Positions 25,301 to 35,888 of a DNA stretch of 64,000 nucleotides are shown here, piece after piece. Within the stretch, counting starts at the first letter, position 1. Every line of letters begins with the position of its first letter. The notes beneath the pieces were generated by a model, which worked only from the letters and a program-made list of their open reading frames with translations, was not told where the DNA came from and searched no databases. The position numbers were made by a program, and so were the translations under genes. The stretch comes from Litoditis marina (lineage: Eukaryota; Nematoda; Chromadorea; Rhabditida; Rhabditidae). Where the stretch lies: contig OZ038435.1 in assembly GCA_964036275.1 (NCBI GenBank), positions 33,483,728 through 33,547,727 of the forward strand. The letters are read 5' to 3'.

Positions 25301-28300
25301 GGAGTCAATTTTCTGCGATTAGCAAACTGCTAAACCGAGAGAGCATGGGATCAATGAGGGCGCAGACTACTGCGTCTCTCAGATCTAGCAGAGAATTTTC
25401 TGAGGAGCTCAGAAACATTAGATATTAGATCCAAACTTTCTATGATTGACCAGCTACAGAAGCGACAGAGCACGGAGGTCGATGAGGCCGCAGACAGTCC
25501 GGAACAGTCTGCATCTCGCACACTCTCTCGTCGTCGTTGCTATAAGAGTGGCTGATAATTGTACACAGATAGATACTCACCATGAGCCGAGTTGAAGTTG
25601 AAAACACTTTCATGAGAGTCAGAGGACACGGTATACCTGAAAGATGGTCATTTAGTAATAAGAGCTGTTCTTGACTGACCAGAAGACCAGAGCCGAAAAG
25701 TGGCCAATAGTGAAGGGAACGATTAATAGTGTCTGCTAAAACAGATCTTCACGCTCGTCACAGCATGTGAGTAACAATAGTTTTTACAAGCAAAAAAACA
25801 TTTGTTCAAGGTTTCATTGGCTTATCAGCAATGGGAATGAAAATGCCATAATACGCCAGATTTCTAAGTTCAAATCGTAATAGTGGTGAGAGTAACAATA
25901 GAAGAAAGCACCTTCACTTATAAAAATCTAGTTCAGGTATCCATACCCATGTGAAGTTGACCGAATAGCCGGAACAAATCAAGAAAAGATCTACCTTTTC
26001 GGCGAAAACGAGAGAATTTCTCGACTTTCGAGACAAATCACCAACTTTTACGCGTTTGAATTTAAGAAGGGATTCCTTTTGTCGAATAGTCTAATATTGT
26101 GGTGTATGGGTGTCACTGACCTTTTACATTCATCCATGTCTATGTCCACATTGAATTGAGATTCAGAATTAAAAGGAGTCGGACTCCGTGGAGGACTGCT
26201 CACAATTGGTTGCGGCTCGAGAGACAACACACTGTTCAACGCATCGGCCAGCATGTCAGGAGTAACCACATCATTCACTGAGAACAACCAGACTATAGTA
26301 CGCTTTAGATGACCAATTAAAGAAAACAAAGTTCATATTAACTTAGTTATATATACTTCGATTCGCTAGCACCACCCTCCCTATTACATTCTCAACAATG
26401 TTGGAAAGTTTATCGCTAATACAACTCCCAGAAAAATTAATCTTTCAACTGGTGGGTGGGGTAGTCTATGATCGAGCTTTCCCACCGGATCAACATAATG
26501 TTTTGGTTAATATTATATATTTGTACATCTCTCTGTATTATATGGGTTCAGCCCAGGGCCCACCTTTCATTACATCCACAATTCATAGGCCGTACACCAG
26601 CCGACTTTTTTCCCAAAGAGGTTTTTTCAAAATCGGGTCACAGCTCACAAAATTTGAAACATCGAGACTCAAAAATTGGGTTCTCCAAAAAATACAACTT
26701 TTTTTGCAAAGTAGGTAAGGGGGGACTCTACTGTGAAAAACGAGTCTCATGACGGGCCCCCACAAAAGTAAGCTGATGTATGCCATAGGCCTGGTGCCGC
26801 ACGACTAGTCTGATGAGTGCTACTTGCCCCCTTCCCTCGTCCTTAAAGTAGGACGATTATGTGGTAAGCCCCACGCATCGGGCCTTTAAACTGCAATTGG
26901 GTAATTGACCAAGAGGCGGTCGGTTGGTTCAGGCTCGGTCGGCACATGTCCAACTGTCGGTCGGTGATAAGATTGTGGGTCGTTATGTGTATAGCTGGCG
27001 GTCGGTAACAAACTAGTATAGGTAATCTTCTAACTGTGGTTTTTCTTACCGACCGCCAGTTGGACACATGCCGACCTACACTCTTATCACCGACCGCCAG
27101 ATGGATATGTGCCGACCGAGCCTGAACCAACCGACCCGACCGCCTCTTGGCTTGGTCAATTATCGCAAATGGTAGTACAGCTTAACGCATTTGTCCACAT
27201 AATCGTCCTTCTTTAAATTTTCTGATATGCCGAGTAAATTCTGTACCTCACACTGGAGCTATCAAGTGCAGACAAAACTGATTGTGACACCACTTGAACT
27301 CACCCAAACGTTTCGTCTTTTCATTGTAGCCTTGCCCGCGGACTAGATCATTCAGGGAGGTGGTCAACTCGGGCTTATCGAGTTTCACGTCGTACGCACT
27401 GCCTGAAAGCGATGTAGTGTGCGGAGTGAAAATCACACAGATATAAAGTCAGTGCATCTAAGCTTGACACGTTACTCTATGTTGGCAATGTTCGGAGGTC
27501 ACGTAGTAACTTTCGTACGGTGGATATATCAAATACTTTAGTAATACAGCCAACAAAGATCAAAAAGCGTATTAAAGTATTATTTGATATCGTACATAAA
27601 GTACGTAACGTACGTATCGTACGTGAAGTAAGCATCGTACGAAAGTTACCAAGTGATCGCCCAAAACTGACATTTTAATTTATTTATCTATAATTCGTAG
27701 AAGTGACTAGCTATGGGCCATGACTCTTACTTCTCACAGCAGTCGGTCGCTGAGGTTGCGATGTATTAACTCAGAGACCGCTAATTATTCGCATCGGCAT
27801 CCGCCAACTACAAAAACGAGAGAGCATAGAAGACATCCTGCATATAAGACGCTCCAATCTAAATGGTTTCGGATTTTCGATAATTTCTTGGAAAACCTCA
27901 AAATAGTGTGTATCATCAGACTCGTCCGATATTTTTTTACGAAATGTTGGTCAAGGGCGTATGGAAGGCGCAGTCAGGAGCGTATGGAAGGAAACATAAG
28001 TATCGCGCGAGTTGTTCAGTGATAACCGTTCTCAATGGAACATTTTGAGAAAGTGAAAAGTTGGGGCACAATAATTGTAAGTGTGAAAAATTGTGCCCCT
28101 AATGGTAAGTGTCCAAAATTGGGCCCAAAAAATGAATGTGTGAAAAATTGTGACACAATTTTTTTGAGAGATTTGTGAAAACTGCATTTTTTGTGACACT
28201 TTTTTTTTCAATTTCCTCAATCGGGACACAGCGATTTGATCGTTTGGTTTTTAGTTAAAACTCCAAATAAATGGAGATTACCCAATGTCCAATCAGAAAT

Positions 28301-31300
28301 AATTTAAAAAAGTGGTAACTCTTCGATGGTTAAAAGTCTCATCCTAAAAATTCCATGAAATCACTAGGATTTCCTGATTTCCGAAACAATTTAGATTGAA
28401 GCGTCTTATATCTATGACATCTACTATCTCTCGTCTACTATATGTTGTAGTTTGATCTTGATACGTTTTCTAGTTCACGAATTTCGTTCAAAAATGAATG
28501 GAACTAAACTACAAACACAGCGGGGTAACATAAACCGTATATGGCTGTTTTGTTAAGTAAGGTAAGACACCAAAAAAGAAACATGTTTCTGATCAACTTC
28601 AAATAAGAAGTGTTTTTCTTAAAATCACGTTTACATTAAAGCGGAATGCATTACTGTCGAGGCTATAAATTAACATAGCGCTGGCTACAACTGGTTGGAA
28701 AGTGTCGGAGCCACACATACACCTCATGTGAATAATATGGGTCGCGGGTTGAAAACTGACCAATTTCATACATAACTGGCAGTGAATAAGGGAAATAGAG
28801 GCAAAAATCGCAGTTTTGGAGGGGTCGCGGCTCAAAATGATAGAGGGGTGGTGAGATTTCAAGACCACTATGAGACCCTTGGCGGCGTATGGAGCCACAA
28901 ATACCTAAAGAGGACAGGTTCCACTCCTCTTCATCCGATTCCGAGCTTTCTGCCTCCATTTTCACATCAACGACTGGTGCCCATTTTGTTCTCAATTCGT
29001 TCATTCTCCTGAAAACGATAAAATGTGACACCAGCCAAGTCAAAAATTTGTTAAAACCAGAAAGTAATCGAGTTTATATTGTAACTGTGTACTTTGAAGA
29101 TGATGAAGTGTGTACGTTCAAGAACGCTGCGAACTGATTACTTATACGGGTCCCAATAATTTGCGACAATTATAAGCCGATAAACCATGATCGACAGTAC
29201 TCACACTTGGAATTGATATGAAACCCCAGAGCCCAAAAAATACACCTATCGGCTTATTAGCTCATTTTCTAAGAAAAATTATGAAATTTGCGGCAGTACA
29301 ATTGAAAACGGTTATTTGCAAGTAGAATAGTCAGACGGTACTAATCAGGGGTGACCACAGGTTTAGAGTGGGTCGTACTGACCATTGAGTCTGGAAACTT
29401 TGTGGTCAGCCCTGATACTAATGTGTGGAAACAACCGAGTAAACACGTAGATCAACGTACTCCTGAGCCAAACGCCAGCGTTCGTTCTCGATCTGACGTC
29501 TTTCTTCTGCCTCCTTCATTCTAGCCTCGTACACCTTCTGAAACTCTTCGCCGTAGTAGTCCTCGTATCCTGAAGAACAAAATGAACACTAGTTACAAAA
29601 TAAATAAATACAAGACTGGGCTAGACAAATAGAAAAACTGGGTGCACAATATGAAGAGTGATGTGAAGTTTTATTCTAAATTGTCGTCAAATTCAATTTT
29701 GGAAGCAACATTTTCGGAGAGTTACATTGCTGATCTACTACTTTCTATAAACTATAAACCTCGTGTTATCTTTTATTTTCTGGCATGAATGTAACTACTG
29801 CTTTTGCAGATTTATTCTGAATGCTTGTCATAGTCCAAAGCTGCGTAATTCAGCATCTCATGCCACGCCGTAACTGACAGTCCATATACAATTAACCAAA
29901 TGGCAAACTTTATGATTTATGATTTTTCATCAAAGAGAGCAAATGCTAGTCTGGTGATAGGGTAAAAAAACTGAAGGTACTTTCAACAAGGACAACTTTA
30001 ACTTTTAATACTTAAAATTTCACAAAGTCATGTCGAAAATTACTAAATTTTTGCAGTAAAGGGATCCGTTCTACGAATATTTCGGCGATTCACTGCAGTT
30101 TCCAGTTTTCCATAATAAAGAAGAAAGTTCAATTGTTCTCTCTATTCGAACAATTTCCCTGGGGTAAGTACGTTAACCACGGCGTTACAAAATCGGACAG
30201 CTACCTCACTATTCTGTCCCGGGAGAAGCGAAGCATAACCTAACATGTCAATTGGGCCTCGTAGCTTAGCGCACATCGCTGTGATTGACTGAATTACTTT
30301 CTCGACCAATCACCGCCGAGCCAACGCATCTAACTGCGTCAAATACAAATTTCACGGGGATTTCAACCATCTGTAATACCGCGCAGCGTACGACAACGTA
30401 CCGGAACCCGTGTTGACATCGGCGGGCGTATTGACCAGGCATCTGAAGACCAGTCTCACGAGATTCTTTGAATGGTTCTTGATGAAAATCTCCTCCTCCT
30501 TGGGCAGTCGACCTCTCACTATGTCGAACGAAAAATCCCGCTCGATTTTCGTGCGAATGAACAGACGCATGGCTCTAGTCACTGAAAACATGATTCACAA
30601 TAACAGAATATCAATAAGTTATAAGCTAACAGAACGGAACAGTCACGTGCAATTAGTGACTCTATATTCAGTAATGGTTAACCTACTTGTTTCAATGCTT
30701 AAACCCAGCCTCTCAGCACATGGGGACAGCCAGCGACAGTATTTTGTGAAGCAAGAACTGAACAGCGCGGAGGTTGGACTATGTTTCAGAACGGATCATT
30801 CAGCTTACTATCAGAAAATGGGATTCTTCCTAATAGTTTAGTTGGCTCATTCTGTGTGACTTCAATGCAAAATCATTGTAGAGCGGTTGACTGATCCGGT
30901 GAACCAACCGAACATAGTTGAATATCGAGGTTCGAAGAAGGGCTTGATATCGTCCAGATGCCTCAGAATGAGCTCCTTGCTGCTCCGCAAACACTCAGCT
31001 CGATCCGGATCTTTTTCCATGCGTTCAACCCACATGAACTCTTCATCGAAAACCCATTCCAGTGGCCCTAAACAGCATTTGCCTTTCTCGATGCAAAATG
31101 ATAATGTTCGATATATTTCAATGAAAAACGGGTTCGTCGATTCGTCGATATATAAAAGTCCTACTGATGTCTCACACTAAACTCACGAAAGGTGCTAAAC
31201 GGATTGAAAATCAATATTACAACACAATGATCTTTTCCAAACAAATCCATACTTTTTCACTGCAACTTTACACTAAAATAGGGTCAGTTCTCACACAAAG

Positions 31301-32253
31301 CTAGCGTTTTTCAGATTGCTCTGGCTATAGTGGCCACCACGTAGTACCAGATCTCTAGACAAGAGTAGGCTCAGAAACTTACTATATGTGAACCCGGCTG
31401 GCCGTTTCTGGAGGACACAAACCGCTCTGTTTGGCTTCTGTTCCTCCTCCTCGTCCGTATCCGAGTCTGAAAAGAGAATCGAATATTTAATAAAATCTTC
31501 TGATCTTCTGAAGTCAAGCGTACGTACCACTTCATCTCACAACTTGGCTTGACTGAATAGGCATTGAAAATCCGACGTATTTTAAATAACATGAATAAGG
31601 TGAACGCTGAACATCAAAGAGCTGTCACTCTTCTATCCGACTTCCAACAGTTCTCTGGTCCTCTGCACAGGCTGCCTTATCGTGGCAGTACATCTTCGAA
31701 GAAGTCTCCTACCTTTCCTATTTCCTACTACTTACATGATTCGACGACTAAAACATTTAAAGCTGATATTTTTCCAAATTCAAAAACCCTTTTACTACTG
31801 AAAAACACCGAATATTATTATTTTGCATTATGAAATGGCAGCTGCTGTGCAGAAAAGTATCTAGCCGTGAAATTTCACTGAGGTTCTTAACAAGACTTGT
31901 TTATTGCACAGACCGTGAAATTTTACATTCGAAAATCACCATTATAGTCTATATTCAAGAGTGGAAGCCGATCACACATCATATTCAGTGTACAGAGTTC
32001 ACAAATTATGAAAAGTCTAGTTTTTTTTAGTTTGATTGAAATAGTAATACTCCAGTGACCGACACGCCTTATGCATGAAGTATTTTCTCGCAGAAGCCAG
32101 AACACAGGAATATAAATAAGGACGGAATACTTTCTCCTTTTCACTTTCAGGAGACCGAGACAGGAGGGTTCATTTTGATCACATCGAAAAACTTGGGCTG
32201 AATGAACAAACTGAACCTTTTAAGAGCTGCTCCATGATGGCATCTACATCCAT
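16348..32253 (-). CDS. Unrecognised 873-aa protein with SILK and RVxF (PP1-docking) motifs
   Basis: I do not recognise this family. I placed 23 coding exons: 32217-32253, 31383-31466, 30909-31067, 30402-30581, 29461-29569, 28905-29008, 27304-27402, 26121-26277, 25581-25636, 25146-25244, 24543-24589, 24099-24219, 23406-23503, 22897-23060, 21952-22076, 21372-21484, 20765-20870, 19983-20079, 18853-19026, 18407-18515, 17923-17993, 17152-17262, 16348-16549. Every junction agrees in phase and the sum, 2622 nt, is divisible by three, which strongly supports one gene. The ATG follows a TTTCAG acceptor, fitting spliced-leader addition. Visible features: acidic stretch DSDTDEEEEQ near the start; a charged, probably helical block around residues 145-195 (EEFQKVYEARMKEAEERRQ); Ser/Pro-rich middle with SSPPRSPTP; SILKK at ~371-375 and KNVHF at ~412-416, the two classic PP1 docking motifs in the usual order; a folded-looking C-terminal half; and an Arg-rich tail. 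This suggests a nuclear or chromosomal PP1-binding protein, but that is inference. The acceptors of 24219 and 21484 (TTGAAG) are atypical. Confidence 0.8.
17634..17758. repeat. Family E foldback element (GGACGATTATGTGG ends)
   Basis: Perfectly oriented terminal inverted repeats: GAAGGACGATTATGTGG at the left and CCACATAATCGTCC at the right. The interior is also palindromic (GTCCTTTAAACTGCAA versus TTGCAGTTTGAAGGAC). It lies in an intron of the 873-aa gene. A decayed copy is at 17050-17145 and a larger, disrupted one at 26843-27217. Confidence 0.75.
19342..19569. mobile_element. hAT-like MITE with perfect 8-bp target duplication
   Basis: Ends CAGGGGTGACCA and TGGTCACCCCTG are exact inverted repeats, and the element is flanked on both sides by AGTGCGGC (19334-19341 and 19570-19577). 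A CAGGG terminus with an 8-bp duplication is typical of hAT transposons. The interior has no coding capacity, so this is a non-autonomous copy. It sits in an intron of the 873-aa gene. Confidence 0.8.
19776..19946. repeat. Family B element (CATACACCAG ends)
   Basis: About 170 bp starting CATACACCAGTAAGGTCCGAC and ending with a degenerate inverse (CTCTACCAAGATATG). The interior carries the AAAAAGTAG.CCGTTTTT blocks shared by all copies. Other copies: 39256-39435, 47337-47511, 47951-48117, 54362-54530. Confidence 0.65.
21640..21852. repeat. Family C element (GGTTACC-rich)
   Basis: Starts GGCCAATTCTATATCCAACCG and ends GGGTTAAATATAGAATTTACC, inverted with respect to each other, with GGTTACC/GGTAACC words between. 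Intronic in the 873-aa gene. Confidence 0.6.
22690..22866. repeat. Family D element (GTTGCATTTGA words)
   Basis: Repeated words GCAACC, GGTTGCATTTGA and GGTTGC arranged as inverted halves, ending TCTGTAATTGGCC. A second copy is at 57228-57360 and ends GTGTAATTGGCC. The AATTGGCC end is shared with family C. Confidence 0.5.
23757..23965 (+). mobile_element. tRNA-derived SINE
   Basis: The head has an A-box-like GAGTGGTCGACTGG and, about 40 bp on, the B-box GGTTCGATCC at the spacing expected for a tRNA, but it cannot form a normal anticodon arm. A ~130-bp unrelated body follows and ends near AATGAATAAAGTAA. It lies in an intron of the 873-aa gene on the opposite strand. Confidence 0.6.
26843..27217. 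repeat. Family E element interrupted by a second foldback element
   Basis: Outer ends TAAAGTAGGACGATTATGTGG and CCACATAATCGTCCTTCTTTAAA match the solo copy at 17634-17758. Between them, 26902-27163 is a different long palindrome with arms of about 110 bp (left arm begins ATTGACCAAGAGGCGGTCGG). Intronic in the 873-aa gene. Confidence 0.75.
27506..27649. repeat. Foldback element with GTAACTTTCGTACG ends
   Basis: Terminal inverted repeat GTAACTTTCGTACG / CGTACGAAAGTTAC, with the inner arms also complementary (ATATCAAATACTTTA versus TAAAGTATTATTTGATAT). The right arm has a run of CGTACGT-type words. No coding content. Confidence 0.7.
29346..29414. mobile_element. 69-bp hAT-like mini-element
   Basis: Ends CAGGGGTGACCACA and TGTGGTCAGCCCTG, flanked by GTACTAAT and ATACTAAT (7 of 8 identical). 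It has the same ends as the element at 19342-19569 but only about 40 bp of interior. Intronic in the 873-aa gene. Confidence 0.7.
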
Positions 32254-34787
32254 GGCAGCTGAACTGAAATTATTCACTTTTCATTTATAGAAATAAGTCT
32301 ACTGTGTCCGTCATATGGCTTGGCAACAAGTAGAGGCAAAACGGCATGCATTACTGCACTAGCGTGGTGGCAATCCCTCGTCAACCTCATGATGTCACGC
32401 GATAAAGAATAGTTCAAAAACACCTGATGAGATTGTATTTATTGTTATGTTATGATATGCTATAGCACTGCAAGTTTGCAAGTAGTTCTTGGGATGTTCA
32501 TAAACTCTATGAGAACGACCATCTCACTCTCAGAGCTTGGAGAGATTGCTACCGCGCCATATGATGGACAGCTGGATGATCAGAACAAATACACCCCAAA
32601 ATAGGCTTCGTATGAATTGAACATAAACTGGAGAAAACGCGCGGCGGTGTCATAATACCTTCTTTTCCTCACCAATTGTTCCGCCAAGATAACGAAATTT
32701 TGTTTGATAAAAAATTTTATGTTCAAAACGTTACGCTCCGAAAAATACTGAACTGAAATGAAACGTGAAATGTCCCGGCATGTTGCCCGCCTCATCTTTT
32801 GCGTTTAAAAATTTCTGTTTTGTGTTCTACGTTTACGCAATTGCGTTTAAATTTTGCGTTTTGTTTTTTGTATTTTGCGTTCAGTCCATGCGGGGCGGTC
32901 GCGTCGCGGTTCTCAGAACTCAGTCAATTTCATCATTCATACTGGCCTACGTCGGAGTGTGGAGGAAAATACGAGTGTTTGCCGAAGAAAAACTATATTT
33001 GAAGTTCTTCAAATCGCCTAGGGTGTTCTATTGACGAATATTGATCCCATTTTACTAGTAATGCCTCCCGGAAGGGGGACAAGTTGTCAATTATCTATAT
33101 ACGGATTGTGAAGGCCCACCTTGACCACAAAATGCGTTCAGTTTATCACCCTGATCATGATTTCACTTCTGCCTTTCACTAGAGGCTGCCATGGTGATGA
33201 TATCCACGTCACCAGCCATTTTTCCCAATCTACATTCAACTTGAATATTTGTGCTGGTGATAGAGACAGGATAAGGGAAAAAGTTGTCATTCTCAATTTG
33301 ATGGGCAGGGCACATCGATCGGTCAGCTGATTAAAGAATCCACCATTACATTCAATTATAATGGAATGGACACATGTAGTTAACCCCAGGTAACTAAAGC
33401 TTTACCTTGATTTCGACCTTCCCGACATTTTTGAATTCTTCGCAAACCAGATCAATGGGAGTTTTCTTTACTCCTCACCTGTCCATTGACCATTCCAAAC
33501 CATCTAACTGATACTATCCCAAATCCCAACAATGATAGTGTACAGTCTTCGCCACTCCCACTGAGACAACGGTAGCGTGCCAACAAAACTTCCAGGCGGC
33601 TTTTCTCCATTTGACTGTTTTGCAAAACACCAAAAGTTTTTCTGAGCGGCAGATAACCTGTGTTATAGTACGTAGACGAAATTACCCTCATAAACCTGGT
33701 ATTTCTGTAAAATATGCTCATTCAAAGTTTCATTGGCACGCTGCCAAAGTCTCAGTGGGAATGCAACAAACTATAGAACAGAAACGTTTCACAAGTTCTC
33801 ATTTCCTGAATACGCAGACCTCAGGAGCCCCCTCTTTGAAAATTCCCCATATGTGGCTTGGGGTGAATCACGCTTCGGAACTTGAAAAGATGAAAAAGTT
33901 TCCATCAAATGCCAATGGTTTTATCGAAGCACCAAACGTAAAAGCCTTTGCCCGGTTTTGACGAGAGCATGCTCACTTTTTGGGGTAATGTTATAGATTC
34001 TCGGTAGAATTGAAGAAAAATCATGTTTTCCAATGACATATTCTTCCTTTTAGGGTATACTCATGCTCACTTTTACCGACTATGAATTTTTTTACGTATG
34101 CTAAGCACATTGTACAGCCCATCTTTTTTACGCTATACATAATAGAAAACTCTAATCTGACAACCCGGTATTGACTAGGAGTTTTTTTCATTCTGACACA
34201 AGCTGTATGAGGGACATAAATATCGAATTGTTATCAATTTTGTTATAGTTTTGGTTCGCAACTAAAGTGAACAGTAAAGGTGTAAAGGTGACGAGAGTTT
34301 CACAGAACACTTGAAGGTGAACACATATTTATGAGTATTTATACCACTACATTCACCACTAAGACCTTATAAACGGTTTTAGTTGTCATAGTATGCCAAA
34401 GAACCATCTGTCCAGCCCTTGTTCCGGTCCTCGCCTTTACCCCTTTCCCGGGAAGGGCCACTACTTATACTTATTCCGCGTTTTCCAACGTTGTATTCAC
34501 GAAACCTTTATGCTTGGAACTTTTCATTCCATATGATCCCAGATACCACCTATGAACGAGCCTGACAATGCTTATTCCCACAGTGTTAACCTCAATTATA
34601 AAAACCTGAAGAAAGAATGTTTTCCAAACAGTGGCTCCGATTAAAAAATTGATCTTAGGTTTGCCTAGAGTGGATGAAAAAGGTGATCAAAACGGTACTA
34701 TTGTATATTTATTCGTGTCTTGAATCTAACAGAAGGAAACACGTTACCATCGGAGTGGCAGAGGGCAAATCGGGAAAATTGTACAAT

Positions 34788-35080
34788 TGCCCCCCCCCCC
34801 CCCCCCCCCACTCACCTTAAGTCCCCCCCCCGTAGTACTATCACCCCCCTCCCAATACGATTTCCTATAGAGAGGGGGGTGATTGTAAATGGGGGGTAAT
34901 TGTACAATGTCGACGGTTAACAATCACCCCCCCCCCCCACAATACAAAATGGGGGGTAATAGTACAACCCCGGACCTGTTTAACAATCACCCCCCCCCCC
35001 CCCCCCTGGGGGGCGATTGTACTACGGTCGGATTCCAATCTATTTCGGCTCAAGGGGGGACGATTGTACAATAAACCCGG
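34788..35080. repeat. Poly-C/poly-G palindromic block
   Basis: Several runs of 6-20 C or G alternate with ATTGTACAAT and TTAACAATCA words, for example GGGGGGTAATTGTACAAT followed by TTAACAATCACCCCCC. Each G-run can pair with a neighbouring C-run, and each strand has G4-forming potential. Confidence 0.8.
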
Positions 35081-35345
35081 CAAATCCATGTTATATTGTA
35101 ATCAAACGGGACTTAAAACTGTCAAAAACCATTGTTCAAGCATTCGCTCTTCTTTTAAATCTGTAGTTTAATGTTTAGTATCAACCCTATCAACCTGACT
35201 TATAAAAAGAAAATCTGGACTACTAATCCAAACTGGAGGTAATTCTTGGAACGGTTGACAGATTGACTTTACTATACATCCTGAATGATGTCAGAATAAA
35301 CTGCGCATTTATATCATTCTGTAGTAGCATTATGGTACCAACATT

Positions 35346-35888
35346 GCAAATTGTATTTTGAGAGCTTTTCAGCTGCGTAAAATTTCCAGCTACAGAAAGG
35401 CTTTTATAACGTATGTTCGTCCAATTCTTGAATATGCGTCTCCTGTGTGGTCCCCCAACACTGTGATGGATACAACCAGTGTTGAAAACGTGCAACGACG
35501 TTTCACTCGTATTGCGTTCAGAAAATGTGTTAGCAATCCTCTCACTTTATCTTATGCGGGTCGTTTGGTAAGTTTTCAACTTAAATCACTTGCGTATAGA
35601 CGTTTGGTATTTGATCTCTCCCTTTGTTATCGAATCATCCATGGTTTTGAAAAAAATCCTTCACTACAGCTATTTACGATAAGCAGGTCAAAAAGGCCTC
35701 ATTCATTTCAAATCTCGCGAAATTTTGCTAGTAAAAGGCAAGTTTTTGGTTCGTTTGCGAACAGAATGCCAGCTATTTGGAATTTACTTCCAAGTCATGT
35801 AGTGGAAGCAGGAACTCTATCTGCTTTTCACGCTCGTCTGGAAAAAGTGGACTTGTCTACTATTGTACCGTCTCTTAAACTGGACTGA
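35346..35888 (+). mobile_element. 3' end of a non-LTR retrotransposon (CR1/Jockey-like), 5'-truncated
   Basis: An open frame of ~175 codons encodes only the region C-terminal to a LINE reverse transcriptase. Hallmarks seen are YVRPILEYASPVWSP, ENVQRRFTRIAF, LSLCYRIIHG, FASKRQVFGSFANRMPAIWN and LLPSHVVEAGTLSAFHARL. The catalytic YADD part and the endonuclease are absent, so it is a dead 5'-truncated insertion, although the remaining frame is intact, which suggests it is fairly young. The stop codon is TGA at 35886-35888. Confidence 0.85.

Noticed and set aside
30241..30320. Possible tRNA (CCTCGTAGCTTAGCGC)
   Set aside because: The start resembles an A-box, but no B-box follows at the right distance.
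30410..30841. A 143-codon plus-strand open frame
   Set aside because: It is antisense to a well-supported exon of the 873-aa gene (30402-30581), starts inside it, and has no domain.
33121..33330. Small secreted protein (hydrophobic start, two cysteines)
   Set aside because: The frame begins at TTG with no upstream ATG, has no splice or trans-splice context, and lies in the repeat island.
33611..33961. A 116-codon open frame
   Set aside because: Starts with TTG, shows no domain, and sits between repeats; a decayed transposon frame is as likely as a gene.
35358..35888. A 176-codon open frame as a host gene
   Set aside because: The sequence is the C-terminal part of a LINE reverse transcriptase protein, without a true start codon, so I list it as a transposon fragment.
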